64,000 nucleotides of DNA from Nocardia transvalensis. Lineage in GTDB: Bacteria > Actinomycetota > Actinomycetes > Mycobacteriales > Mycobacteriaceae. Positions 25,510-34,762 of the stretch are shown piece by piece; position 1 is the stretch's first letter; each line of letters opens with the position of its first letter. The DNA lies in assembly GCF_015477765.1 (NCBI RefSeq), contig NZ_JADLQQ010000002.1:558001-622000 (forward strand). Direction: 5' to 3'. The position numbers and the translations under genes are program-made. The notes under the pieces are model-generated. The model saw only the letters and a program-made list of their open reading frames with translations. It did no database searches and was not told the origin of the DNA.

Positions 25510-27066
25510 ATGACCGAGACATTCGATGTGGTGGTGGCCGGGGCCGGGCCAGTGGGCCTGATGTTGGCGTGCGAGCTGCGGCTGGCAGGGGTGGATGTGC
25601 TGGTGGTGGAGCGGCTGAGCGAGCCCGATCCGACGATGAAGGCCGGTGCGATCAATGTGCCGACGGCGATGGCATTCTATCGGCGCGGCCTGCTGCCGGA
25701 ACTCGAGAAATTCCACCTGGCCCGGCTGTCCCAGTTCGCCGCCTATCGACCGGGCGCCCAGAACGCGCCGGCGCTGGGCAGCGGACGTGTCGTGGGCGGA
25801 CATTTCGCCGGTATCTGGTTGAACGCCGAGTTGATCGACTACACCGATCCCGCCTTCGCCGAGGTCGGCCCGATCGAGAACGCCACCTTCGTGATCCAGC
25901 AGGAAATCGAGGCGATCCTGGCCGCGCGGGCGGCGGAGCTGGGGGTGCGCGTGCGCCGCGGTGTCGAACTCACCGGATTCACCGACGACGCCGACTGCGT
26001 CACGATCTGGTTGGGCGACACCATCGTTCGCGCCGGTTGGCTGGTCGGGTGCGACGGCGGCCGCAGCACGGTGCGCAAACTGGCAGGTTTCGACTTCCCG
26101 GGGGTGGACCCGCTGATCACCGGGCGTCAGGCGCTGGTGGAGATGTCGGGCGCGGAACAGCTGCGTATGGGCTGGAACACCACCGATACCGGCATCTATG
26201 CCTACGGCCCGATGCCCGGCCGCATCCTCACCGTGGAGGTCGACGGCCCACCCGCCGACCGGACGGCCCCGATCACCGCGGCCGAACTGCAGACCAGTCT
26301 GCGCAAGGTGTCCGGTGTCCCGGTGGAGATCACCGCCGTGCATTCGGCCACCCGGTTCACCGACAACACCCGGCAGGTCACCGACTATCGCAAGGGCCGG
26401 GTGCTGCTGGCGGGCGACTCCGCCCACGTGCACTCGCCGTTCGGCGGGCAGGGGTTGAACCTGGGCATGGGCGATGCGGTGAACCTGGGCTGGAAACTGG
26501 CCGCGGTCGTCGCGGGCTGGGCACCGCCCGGCTTGCTGGATACCTATACCGCCGAACGGCATCCGATCGGCGCCTGGGTCTTGGAATGGACCCGTGCCCA
26601 GGTGGCGATCATGCGACCGGACGCCCGCAGCCGGGCCATGCGCCGCGTCACCGCGGAACTGCTGGCCACCCGCGAGGGCGCCACCGCGGTGTTCAAGAAG
26701 ATCTCCGGCGTGCTGCACCGCTACGACCTCGGCGGCGATCACCCGCTGGCCGGTGCGGCCGCGCCGGATATCGAACTGTCCGACGGCACCCGGCTGGGGG
26801 AGCACTGCCTCGACGGCCGGGCCCTGCTCCTGGACCTCGCCGACTCCGCCGCCCTGCGCGAGTCGGCCGCGCCCTGGTCCGATCGGGTCCGCGTGCTGAC
26901 CGCCAAACCCGCCCAGACCCGCGATTTGTCGGCACTACTGATTCGGCCCGACGGCATGGTTGCGTGGGCGGCGGATACGGGGAACACCGCGGGTCTCGTA
27001 ACGGCCCTGACGCACTGGTTCGGTCGGGGCCACTCGGAAGAATTCGGGCAAATCACCCTTGAATAA
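25510..27066 (+). CDS. FAD-dependent aromatic monooxygenase (PheA/TfdB, rifampicin-monooxygenase-like class)
   Basis: A 518-residue class A flavoprotein hydroxylase. It shows the FAD-binding GAGPVGLMLACELRLAG, the DG motif GCDGGRSTVRKLAGFDFPG and the GD motif GRVLLAGDSAHVHSPFGGQGLNLGMGDAVNLGWKLAAV. A C-terminal thioredoxin-like domain is present, as in phenol hydroxylase-type enzymes and rifampicin monooxygenase. The substrate is probably an aromatic compound or antibiotic. The ATG at 25510 gives the canonical N-terminus. A 15-bp-stem hairpin downstream may end its transcript. Confidence 0.88.
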   Translation: MTETFDVVVAGAGPVGLMLACELRLAGVDVLVVERLSEPDPTMKAGAINVPTAMAFYRRGLLPELEKFHLARLSQFAAYRPGAQNAPALGSGRVVGGHFAGIWLNAELIDYTDPAFAEVGPIENATFVIQQEIEAILAARAAELGVRVRRGVELTGFTDDADCVTIWLGDTIVRAGWLVGCDGGRSTVRKLAGFDFPGVDPLITGRQALVEMSGAEQLRMGWNTTDTGIYAYGPMPGRILTVEVDGPPADRTAPITAAELQTSLRKVSGVPVEITAVHSATRFTDNTRQVTDYRKGRVLLAGDSAHVHSPFGGQGLNLGMGDAVNLGWKLAAVVAGWAPPGLLDTYTAERHPIGAWVLEWTRAQVAIMRPDARSRAMRRVTAELLATREGATAVFKKISGVLHRYDLGGDHPLAGAAAPDIELSDGTRLGEHCLDGRALLLDLADSAALRESAAPWSDRVRVLTAKPAQTRDLSALLIRPDGMVAWAADTGNTAGLVTALTHWFGRGHSEEFGQITLE

Positions 27067-27526
27067 AATTGTCATTCCCCCCGCCACCCCTGAAACTGGC
27101 TCGAATCTCGGGTAGTTTCGACAGGGTGCACACTTCCTACCAGCGCGGTTGAGGCTACAACACAAATGTGAGTTGTAGCCTCAACCCTGCGGCTCGGGGA
27201 TTATTATTCGCTCGAGCGATATCCTTGACCCGCGAGTGTCGGAAAAGTGGCGTTCACATTCCCTTTACATTTACGACAGACAGCTCTGTATGTACTTCTG
27301 TATGGAATTAGTGTGACGCGGCACACGCTTTTCACCCTGTGATGCGCTGTCGTACAGTGAAGCCACACGCACACCGGTGTAGAGGTTGACCCGACCAGCC
27401 CGTCGTCCGGATGCGTAACGCCGGTCAGCGCCGACTCGCAAACCCCCGACACATATTTCAAGCGCACAATTCTTGCGTGTTCGCGTCACCGCGCTGCGCA
27501 GGCATGTGGAAGTTTGATGAGGGAAA
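27067..27526. other. A+T-richer intergenic region before the PapA-type cluster
   Basis: 460 bp with no convincing gene; composition is visibly lower in G+C than its neighbours. It contains the hairpin at 27147-27186. The right half should carry the promoter of the acyltransferase-glycosyltransferase-exporter operon, but no box pair stands out. Confidence 0.45.
27147..27186. terminator. Strong hairpin downstream of the monooxygenase
   Basis: GGTTGAGGCTACAAC (27147-27161) and its exact complement (27172-27186) enclose a 10-nt loop. A 15-bp perfect stem 80 bp after the stop codon fits a terminator, but no T-run follows, so it could also be an operator or RNA element for the downstream cluster. 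Confidence 0.55.
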
Positions 27527-28951
27527 ATGGAATACACAATCCTTTCGCATTTCGACATCCGGCCTGGAATCCTGACGCTGTGGAGCGCGACCCGCGCCCC
27601 CGGCACGGAATGGAAACCCGACCATCGCCCCCTCACCAGCGTCCACGCGAAATACCATCGCGATTTCGACGCCACCGATCCGCTACCCGGCCGCGGCCGC
27701 TGGATCGGGACGATCTTCGAAATGGACGCCCCCTACGACGCCCGCGCCGTCCGTGACCTGGTCTGGGTGTGGCACGCCCGCCACGAGGGACTGCGCACCA
27801 CGGTCGCCCCCGCCGCGACCGCCGACACCGACCCGGCCCGCCTCACCCTCGACGCGCTGAACGTGGACATCGTCCACGAGCGCATCTCCGGTGTCACCGA
27901 ACCCGCCGAGCTCAACGACTTTCTGCGCGAGACCATGGAGTCGCAGCTGTCGCCGCTGGTGTGGCCGCACTGCCTGATCGCCACGGTCGAGCATCGCGAC
28001 ACCGGCAATTTCACCGTGCTGGTCGGCGCCGACCACTCGGTGATGGACGCCTACAGCCAGGTGCTGATCGTCACCGAGCTGCGCGCCCTGTACCGCGCAC
28101 TGCTGGACGGCACCAGCCTGCCCCCGTCCGACACCTTCGCCAGCCCCGCCGAGTTCGCCGTCGTGGAGCGGCAGGCGGCGGCCGCGCTGACCCCCGAATG
28201 CGCGGCCACCGAGGTGTGGCGGGAATTCCTGACCGCCTCCGACGGGATGTTCCCGCGTTTCCAGCCGCCGGTCGCCGCCGTCGACGACAACCCGGCGCAG
28301 CCGCAGACCAGCCTGTCGCGCTGGCTGCTCACCGACGAGGAAGCCCGGGCCGCCGAGGCCGCCGCCGCGGCCCTCGGCCACCGGTCCACCACAGCGGTTT
28401 TCGCCGCCCTGGCACTGGCGTCGGGCCGGTTGTCGGGCGGGCCGGAATTCCGCACGATCATGCCGGTGGCGACCCGCCCGGACAAGCGCTGGGCCGAGTC
28501 GATGGGCTGGTTCGTCAACATCGTGCCGCTGGCGATCCCGGTGACCGCCGACGCCGCCTTCCCGGACGTGCTGGCCTCGACCGATGGCGCGCTGCGTCGC
28601 TCGAAGGCGGCGACCATGGCCCCGGCCGAGCGCATCTTCGATCTGCTGCAGGTGCGCGACCGGCCGCGGTTCGCGGTGTCGTACGTGGATATCCGCCGCC
28701 TCCCCGAGAACGAGATCATCACCGGGCTGCGCGGGCGGGCGCTGCGGGCGGATTCCTATTCCGCCGACGAGGTGTATTTCTGGGTGGTCCGCGCCGCGGA
28801 GGGCCTCAATATCTCCGCCCGCTTCCCGGCCGCGTATTCCACGGCGGTCGTGCAGCGTTTCATCGATGAGTTCACCGCGATTCTGCGGGAGTGCGGCGAG
28901 GCCCTGGCGGCCGCCCCGGAGCTGACGGTGGCAGGTCAAGGAGCGGCGTGA
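27527..28951 (+). CDS. Condensation-domain acyltransferase, PapA-like (first of three)
   Basis: A 474-residue free-standing condensation-fold protein, the family of PapA acyltransferases that esterify sugars or diols with polyketide or fatty acyl chains. The catalytic motif is read as GADHSVMDAYS (His170, Asp174), so the usual HHxxxDG has Asp in place of the first His and Ala in place of Gly. Later blocks TIMPVATRPDKRW and MGWFVNIVPLAIPV fit the family. A GAGGGA site precedes the ATG. It is the first gene of a tightly packed cluster. Confidence 0.8.
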   Translation: MEYTILSHFDIRPGILTLWSATRAPGTEWKPDHRPLTSVHAKYHRDFDATDPLPGRGRWIGTIFEMDAPYDARAVRDLVWVWHARHEGLRTTVAPAATADTDPARLTLDALNVDIVHERISGVTEPAELNDFLRETMESQLSPLVWPHCLIATVEHRDTGNFTVLVGADHSVMDAYSQVLIVTELRALYRALLDGTSLPPSDTFASPAEFAVVERQAAAALTPECAATEVWREFLTASDGMFPRFQPPVAAVDDNPAQPQTSLSRWLLTDEEARAAEAAAAALGHRSTTAVFAALALASGRLSGGPEFRTIMPVATRPDKRWAESMGWFVNIVPLAIPVTADAAFPDVLASTDGALRRSKAATMAPAERIFDLLQVRDRPRFAVSYVDIRRLPENEIITGLRGRALRADSYSADEVYFWVVRAAEGLNISARFPAAYSTAVVQRFIDEFTAILRECGEALAAAPELTVAGQGAA

Positions 28952-30369
28952 TGCGCACCGGAGGACTGGACGAGACGCTGCGGGCAACCGTCCGGCCGAT
29001 CGTGATCCGGCCCACGGCCGCGGCGCGGGCTTCGGCCCGCACCGCGGCCGCCTCCCCGGTCCCGCCGGCGCTGCTGCAGCTGGATCATCTGCGCGCGGCC
29101 GTCGACAAGCCCGCCGACGCTCCGTATCTCGGTGTGACGACCCGAATTTCGGGGAGTCTGGACCGCACCGCCCTGGTATCGGCGGTCACCGAGTTCGTGG
29201 GCGCCCACGACGGTCTGCGCACGTGGTTCGAACCCACCGACGACGGCTTCGTCCGGCATGTGGTCGATCCCGACGCGATCGCCTTCGAGGCTGTCGAGTT
29301 GCCCGGCGACGCCCAGGGCGAGCAGTGGACCGACGTGCTGGCGCAGTATCTCCACACCGCCATCTCGCCGTTCGAATGGCCCGCGGCGGCGTTCGCCGCC
29401 GTCCCCGGCGAGGACGGCTTCCAGGTGGTTTTCGCGGCCGATCACGCCTTCAGCGACGGTATGTCGCAGGCGCTGGCGGCGCTCGAACTCACCGAGCGCT
29501 ACCAGGCCGCGGTCGTCGACCGCGACGCACAAGTGCCCACGTGCAGCGGATCGAGCGCCGACTACGCCGCCGACGAACACGCCCGCTCCACCGACGCCCT
29601 CGCCGAGACGCTGTATCCGCACTGGGAACGGGCGCTGGCCGAGACCGACTTCCGGCTGCCGGTGTCGGTCCTGGATCTGGGCATCGAACCGGGGGAGCGG
29701 CACCGTCGCCGCATCCGCAGCCGGACCCTGCTCGACGGCGATCTGGCCCGGGCGTTCGATGCGGTGCTGAAGGATGCCGGGACAAGCCTGTCGGCGGCGC
29801 TGTTCAGCGTTCTGGCCCTCACCGATTACGAGCTGACCGGCCGTGACGGCTACTGGACGCTGAATGTGCTCTCGACGCGGTTCGGCGCCCGGTTCGCCAC
29901 CGCCCAGGGCTGGTTCTGCAACTTCGTGCCGGTGTCGTTCGCACTGCCGTCCGCACCGGATTTCGGCCGCACGGTGCCGCAGGCCCGTGCCGCCCTGGAC
30001 CGGGCCCGGCTGATGTCGCGGTTGCCCGCTCACGCCGCGATCGCGCGGCTGCTGCAATCCGGTCGCGGCGGCGAATTGATCACGCGGGAGCCGAGTTTCG
30101 TGACGCTGCTGGATCTGCGCGGGGCGGCCGGTCGCGCACCCGGGGCCGATACCCGCATCTTCACCGCGGACGGCACCACCTCCACGCTGTCGATCTGGTT
30201 GGGACGCAACGACTCCGAGTATTTCGTGAGCATCGGCGCCCCCGACGTCCCGGTCGCCTGGGACCGGTTGTCGGACTACGCGGACCGGCTGCGCGACACC
30301 CTCACCGAGATCGCCACCACCGGAAACTATCGCCCCGGCCGCGTTCTGGCCCGCGGGGTGGGCGTATGA
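28951..30369 (+). CDS. Condensation-domain acyltransferase, PapA-like (second of three)
   Basis: A 472-residue condensation-fold protein with motif AADHAFSDGMSQ (His165, Asp169, Gly170) and the family block AQGWFCNFVPVSFALP. It is clearly related to the preceding gene, and the pair probably arose by duplication and divergence. The ATG shares one base with the upstream stop (TGATG) and AAGGAG lies 7 nt before it. The first 40 residues are Ala/Arg/Pro-rich and look disordered. It probably adds a second acyl group to the same acceptor; this is inference from clustering. Confidence 0.82.
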   Translation: MRTGGLDETLRATVRPIVIRPTAAARASARTAAASPVPPALLQLDHLRAAVDKPADAPYLGVTTRISGSLDRTALVSAVTEFVGAHDGLRTWFEPTDDGFVRHVVDPDAIAFEAVELPGDAQGEQWTDVLAQYLHTAISPFEWPAAAFAAVPGEDGFQVVFAADHAFSDGMSQALAALELTERYQAAVVDRDAQVPTCSGSSADYAADEHARSTDALAETLYPHWERALAETDFRLPVSVLDLGIEPGERHRRRIRSRTLLDGDLARAFDAVLKDAGTSLSAALFSVLALTDYELTGRDGYWTLNVLSTRFGARFATAQGWFCNFVPVSFALPSAPDFGRTVPQARAALDRARLMSRLPAHAAIARLLQSGRGGELITREPSFVTLLDLRGAAGRAPGADTRIFTADGTTSTLSIWLGRNDSEYFVSIGAPDVPVAWDRLSDYADRLRDTLTEIATTGNYRPGRVLARGVGV

Positions 30370-31607
30370 AGGCCTTGCTGGCCTTCGGCGGTAGCCGCGG
30401 TGACGCCCAACCCGGCGTGCTGCTGGCCCGCGAACTGAACCGGCGCGGACACGACGTGACCCTGGCCGTGTCGCCGAACCTGGTCGGCTTCGCCGCCGAC
30501 TGCGGCGTCACCGCCGCACCGTTCGGCCTCGACACCGACGCGCTGCTGCGTGCACAGCTGGACCGGCGCGGTCGCGGTGGGCCGGTGGCCCGGATGCGGG
30601 AGCTGCGGCGGGTCAATCGGCAGGGCTTCGGCGAGGCCGCCGAGGATCTGGCGCCGCTCGCCGCCGGAACCGATGTGGTGGTCGGCGCGATGGCCAACGA
30701 GGAGGTGGCCCGCGGCGTGGCCGCCCTCGCCGGGGCACCGTTCGCCGCGGTGCACTATTTCCCCATCCGGCCCAGCCGGTCGGTGCCGATCGTGCCCGCA
30801 CCGCGCCTGCCCGGCGCGGTGAACCGGCTCGGCTGGCGCGCGCTCGGCCGCGCCCGGGCCTGGGCGGTTTCGCCGGATGTGGACCAGTTGCGCAGGCGGG
30901 CAGGCGGTTTCGGCCCGCCGGGGCAGATCGCGATCCAGGCCTACGACGAGCGCCTGTTCGACGGGCTGCGCGGCGAATGGGGGCCGGATCGGCCGTTCGT
31001 CGGATTCCTCGTCCCGCCGCCGATCACCACGCAGATCGACGCGCGGCTCTCGGATTGGCTGGCCGCGGGTACGGCCCCGGTCTACGCCGGATTCGGGTCG
31101 ATGCCGGTCGGGGATGTCGGCGCCACCATCGAACTGCTGAGCGCGGCCTGCCGCCGGCTCGGCCGCCGCCTGCTGTTCGTCACCGGCTCGAATGCGATCG
31201 ATCCGAGTTTCACCGACGAGCTGGCCGTCGTGCGCACCGTCGATCATGCGACGGTGCTGCCGCGCTGCGCGGTCGCGATCCATCACGGCGGCGCGGGCAC
31301 CACCGCCGCGGCGCTGCGGGCCGGTGTGCCGTCGGTGGTGTGTTCGTTCGTGGCCGACCAGCCGTACTGGGGACAGCGGCTGCACAGCCTGGGATTCGGT
31401 GCGAGCGTGGCGTTTTCGCGGTTGACCGCGGCGCGCTTGGAACGGCTGCTCGATCTGGCCGTGAGCGAAGCGGTCGCCGAGCGCACCGCCGCCTTCGCCG
31501 GTGAATTCCGCCACGACGGGGTGCAGCGTGCCGCCGACGCCGTCGAGGCCCTCGCGAACGCGGTGCGTCCCGTGGTGCGCATCCCCGCCGAGAGGAGGTT
31601 CTCGTGA
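30366..31607 (+). CDS. GT1-family glycosyltransferase
   Basis: A 413-residue GT-B fold glycosyltransferase related to enzymes that glycosylate macrolides, glycopeptides and mycobacterial glycolipids. The N-terminal acceptor domain starts GGSRGDAQPGVLLARELNRRGHDV. The nucleotide-sugar site is HHGGAGTTAAALRAGVPSVV (His306 and His307) followed by FVADQPYWGQRLHSLG. There are no membrane segments. Overlap with the preceding gene (ATGA) and with the next (GTGA) binds it to the acyltransferases and exporter, suggesting a glycosylated, acylated lipid. Confidence 0.9.
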   Translation: MKALLAFGGSRGDAQPGVLLARELNRRGHDVTLAVSPNLVGFAADCGVTAAPFGLDTDALLRAQLDRRGRGGPVARMRELRRVNRQGFGEAAEDLAPLAAGTDVVVGAMANEEVARGVAALAGAPFAAVHYFPIRPSRSVPIVPAPRLPGAVNRLGWRALGRARAWAVSPDVDQLRRRAGGFGPPGQIAIQAYDERLFDGLRGEWGPDRPFVGFLVPPPITTQIDARLSDWLAAGTAPVYAGFGSMPVGDVGATIELLSAACRRLGRRLLFVTGSNAIDPSFTDELAVVRTVDHATVLPRCAVAIHHGGAGTTAAALRAGVPSVVCSFVADQPYWGQRLHSLGFGASVAFSRLTAARLERLLDLAVSEAVAERTAAFAGEFRHDGVQRAADAVEALANAVRPVVRIPAERRFS

Positions 31608-32560
31608 CCACCGAGATGGCCATCGAGGCAAGCGGATTGGGTAAATCGTTCGGCGCCTTCACCGCCGTCGACGGCATCGATCTGCAGGTGCCGAGCGGGT
31701 CGGTGTTCGCCCTGCTGGGTCCCAACGGGGCGGGCAAGACCACCACCGTGCGCATGCTGGCCACACTGCTGCGGCCCTCTCGCGGCAGCGCCCGCATCTT
31801 CGGCTGGGATGTGGTGCGCGACGCCACGGCGGTGCGCTCGATGATCGGGCTGACCGGGCAGTACGCGTCGGTCGACGAAAACCTTTCCGCCGAGGAGAAT
31901 TTGCGGATCTTCGGGCGTCTCCTGGGCCTGTCACGGCGCGCGGCCGTCCGCCGCGCCGAGGAATTGCTGGAACAGTTCGAACTGACCGCCGCCGCGCAGC
32001 GCCCGGCGGGTGCGCTGTCCGGTGGCATGCGCCGCCGCCTGGATCTGGCCGCGACCCTGATCACGTTGCCGCCGTTGATCTTTCTCGACGAACCCACCAC
32101 GGGCCTGGACCCGCACACCCGCATGCAGATGTGGCAGACGGTCCGCTCGCTGGTCGCCGGTGGCGTGACGATCCTGCTCACCACCCAGTACCTCGAGGAG
32201 GCCGACGTGCTGGCCGACCGCATCGCGGTCGTCGACCACGGCACCATCGTCGCCGAGGGCAGCGCCGACGAATTGAAGGCCTCGGTCGGCGAGGAGGTGC
32301 TGCGGCTGGAACTGGCCGATCCGGCCCGACTGCCGACGGCGGTGTCGATCGCCGAACGCCTCTCCGGCGGAACGGCCCGCGTGGCACCCGAGGGCGGCTC
32401 GCTGTCGGTGCCGCTGCACGACGTCGACCGGGCCACCAAGATTCTCGTCGAATTGCGGCGGGCCGGGGTGGCGCTGCGCGGGTTCGGGGTGGACCGGCCC
32501 GATCTGAACGAGGTGTTTCTGGCCCTCACCGGCCGTATCGATCAGCAGGGGGTGGCGTGA
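31604..32560 (+). CDS. ABC transporter ATP-binding protein, DrrA type
   Basis: A 318-residue ATPase of the DrrA subfamily that drives drug or complex-lipid export. Walker A is GPNGAGKTT (residues 39-47), signature LSGGM (138-142), Walker B LIFLDEPTTGLDP, and a DrrA-type C-terminal regulatory extension follows residue 230. Start and stop codons overlap both neighbours. In mycobacteria DrrABC carries phthiocerol dimycocerosates, made with PapA5; here a single permease gene follows. Confidence 0.93.
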   Translation: MTTEMAIEASGLGKSFGAFTAVDGIDLQVPSGSVFALLGPNGAGKTTTVRMLATLLRPSRGSARIFGWDVVRDATAVRSMIGLTGQYASVDENLSAEENLRIFGRLLGLSRRAAVRRAEELLEQFELTAAAQRPAGALSGGMRRRLDLAATLITLPPLIFLDEPTTGLDPHTRMQMWQTVRSLVAGGVTILLTTQYLEEADVLADRIAVVDHGTIVAEGSADELKASVGEEVLRLELADPARLPTAVSIAERLSGGTARVAPEGGSLSVPLHDVDRATKILVELRRAGVALRGFGVDRPDLNEVFLALTGRIDQQGVA

Positions 32561-33396
32561 TGGCGACGCTGACCGTCGATTCGACCCTCGAACCGCCGCG
32601 CGCGCAGCGCATCGATCGGCGCCCCCGCGTCACCCGCATCGGGGTGCGCGCGGCAGTGCATCAGTCGCTGGTCATGGCGCTGCGGGGGCTGTTGACCTTC
32701 CGGCGCAGCCCGCAGCTGCTCTACGATGCGGCGCTGCTGCCGATCGTCGGGCCGGTGTTGTTCGGCAATATCTTCGGCACCGCCATCGCCGGGAGCGTGC
32801 ACGCCTATCTGCCCACCCTCATTCCCGGGGTGCTGGTGCAGATCGTGCTGACCGCCTCGGTGGCCACCGGTGTGCAGTTGTGCGAGGACATCCGCTCCGG
32901 TGTGCAGGATCGGTTCGCGTCGATGCCGGTGGCCAGGGTGGCCCCGATCGTCGGCGCGCTGACCGCCGGGGTCACCCGGTATGCGATCGCGGCGACGACC
33001 GTGGTGATCGTCGGCTTCGTGATGGGGTATCGACCCGCGCATCCGCTGGGGCTGATCGCGAGCGCGGTGCTGGTGGTCTTCGTGACCGCGGCGCTGAGCT
33101 GGATCTTCGCCGCCGTCGGCGTGACCATGTCCAAACCCACTGCGGTGCAGGGGATGTCGGCGTTGATCCTGATGCTGTTCACCTTCGCCTCCAATGCGCT
33201 GGTGCCGACCGCCGCCATGCCGAACTGGCTGCGGCATGTCTCCGACGTCAATCCGGTGTCGCATCTGGTGTCGGCGGTGCGCACCCTGGCCGACGACGGC
33301 CGCTTCGGTTCCGATGCGGTCTGGTCGGTGGTGGGTGCGCTGGTGGTGCTGCTGGTGTTCGCACCGGTGACCGTGCGGGCCCTGCGGCCACGCTGA
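32560..33396 (+). CDS. ABC-2 type permease, DrrB type
   Basis: A 278-residue membrane protein with six predicted helices and the ABC-2 pattern (NIFGTAIAGSVHAYLPTLIPGVLVQIVL, then CEDIRSGVQDRFASMPVARVAPIVG, and MPNWLRHVSDVNPVSHLVSAVRTL). That middle block is the conserved coupling loop of DrrB-like permeases. With no second permease gene, it should work as a homodimer with the ATPase gene it overlaps (TGATG). It is the likely exporter of the cluster product. Confidence 0.9.
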   Translation: MATLTVDSTLEPPRAQRIDRRPRVTRIGVRAAVHQSLVMALRGLLTFRRSPQLLYDAALLPIVGPVLFGNIFGTAIAGSVHAYLPTLIPGVLVQIVLTASVATGVQLCEDIRSGVQDRFASMPVARVAPIVGALTAGVTRYAIAATTVVIVGFVMGYRPAHPLGLIASAVLVVFVTAALSWIFAAVGVTMSKPTAVQGMSALILMLFTFASNALVPTAAMPNWLRHVSDVNPVSHLVSAVRTLADDGRFGSDAVWSVVGALVVLLVFAPVTVRALRPR

Positions 33397-33421
33397 AGTC
33401 TTTGGAAAGGTAAGTAGGGCA

Positions 33422-34762
33422 ATGGCTTTCAATCGGCTCACCGCCGACGATGATCTGTTCTGGAAGGTGCATCGGCTGTTCGGGTCGGTGCTGGTCAACC
33501 AGCTGGCCTGGCGGTTCGACCAACCCCTGGACCGGGCCGCGGTCGAGGCGTTCCACGCCCAGTTGACCCAGGGCTTCCTCGCCCGCCGCGTCGTGACCAC
33601 CCGGGTGCCGCTGGCGCGGCCGTGGTGGGCGCCCGCGACCGCGGCGAATCCGCTGGACTGGCAGGACGACCCGGTGCCGCCGGAGGAGTTGCTGACGTGG
33701 TTCCAGGACAAGACCGAGGTGGCCCTCGATCCGGCCAGCGGACGGCTGTGGCAGCTGGCTGCGGCGCCGTGTCAGGGAGGAACGCTGCTGTCACTGGTCA
33801 CCTCCCATGTCGGTGCCGACGGCGGTGCGGTGATCTTCGCGGTCCAGGACGCGCTCTCCCGGATTGCACAGGGACTGCCGGCCAGCCTCGCCGACAGTTC
33901 CGGGCGGCTCGTGGGTGACACACCGGTCAGCGGACGGTGGCGCGGGCATCTTGCCGACGCCGCCGGTCAGCTGCGCGCGATCGTCTCCGGGATCGGCAAG
34001 GCGTATCGGGCACGGCACGTGACCGAACCCGCCCGGCTGCCGCGGCCGACCGAACCGCGACTAGCGCTGCCCGAGACCTACGATCCCGCCAAGTTGGTCG
34101 TGACGGTTCCACTGGCGCAATGGAATTCGGTGGCCGCCGCCCATGCGGGCACGGCGAACGGGCTGATGCTCGGCACCGCCGTCGGCATCCTCGGCCGATG
34201 TGGGCGGGTCGAGGACGGCCAGCAGGTGCGCGTGGACATCCCGCGGTCGCTTCGGCAGCCGGACGATCCGCGCGGTAACGCGACCACCGGTGTTCCGATC
34301 AGCGTGCCTTACCGCAAGGGCGAGCTGGCCGACCTGGCGCACATCCGGGCGGCGACCAAGCAGGCCATTTCCTCCTATGGCGATCCGGCGACCACTCCGG
34401 CGCTGCAGCATCTGCAACCGCTGCAGATGGTGATCCCGGACGTTCTGGCGCGCCGATTCGTCCGGACCTCCAAGGCTCCGATCTGCCTGTGCACCAATCT
34501 CGGTGAGACCGCGCAGTCGGTGGCGGAACTGGCCGGTACGCGGGCGAGCGGGGTGCTGATGCGGCCGGTGATCCGGTCCGCGGATACCGAATTCTTCCGC
34601 ACCACCGAGGTGGGGCTGAACATGTCGTGGTCCAGCGATGGGGAGACCGTCACCCTCGCGGTGACCGCCGGGGATCCGGACCGCTTCCCGACCCGGCAGG
34701 CGTTGCGCGGCTATGTCGAGGAAGAGTTCGAGGCGTGGGGGCTCACGCCGACGTTCTGGTGA
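33422..34762 (+). CDS. Condensation-domain acyltransferase, PapA or WS/DGAT-like (third of three)
   Basis: A 446-residue acyltransferase-fold protein. The motif SHVGADGGAV supplies HxxxDG (His129, Asp133, Gly134). The later blocks VRVDIPRSLRQPDDPRGNATTGVPISVPY and CLCTNLGETAQSVAELAGT resemble wax-ester/diacylglycerol-synthase-like and PapA-like enzymes. It sits 25 bp after the permease with its own GGAAAGG site, and ends exactly where the facing lipase gene ends (TGATCA). It probably performs the last acylation of the cluster product or loads the acyl group. Confidence 0.8.
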   Translation: MAFNRLTADDDLFWKVHRLFGSVLVNQLAWRFDQPLDRAAVEAFHAQLTQGFLARRVVTTRVPLARPWWAPATAANPLDWQDDPVPPEELLTWFQDKTEVALDPASGRLWQLAAAPCQGGTLLSLVTSHVGADGGAVIFAVQDALSRIAQGLPASLADSSGRLVGDTPVSGRWRGHLADAAGQLRAIVSGIGKAYRARHVTEPARLPRPTEPRLALPETYDPAKLVVTVPLAQWNSVAAAHAGTANGLMLGTAVGILGRCGRVEDGQQVRVDIPRSLRQPDDPRGNATTGVPISVPYRKGELADLAHIRAATKQAISSYGDPATTPALQHLQPLQMVIPDVLARRFVRTSKAPICLCTNLGETAQSVAELAGTRASGVLMRPVIRSADTEFFRTTEVGLNMSWSSDGETVTLAVTAGDPDRFPTRQALRGYVEEEFEAWGLTPTFW

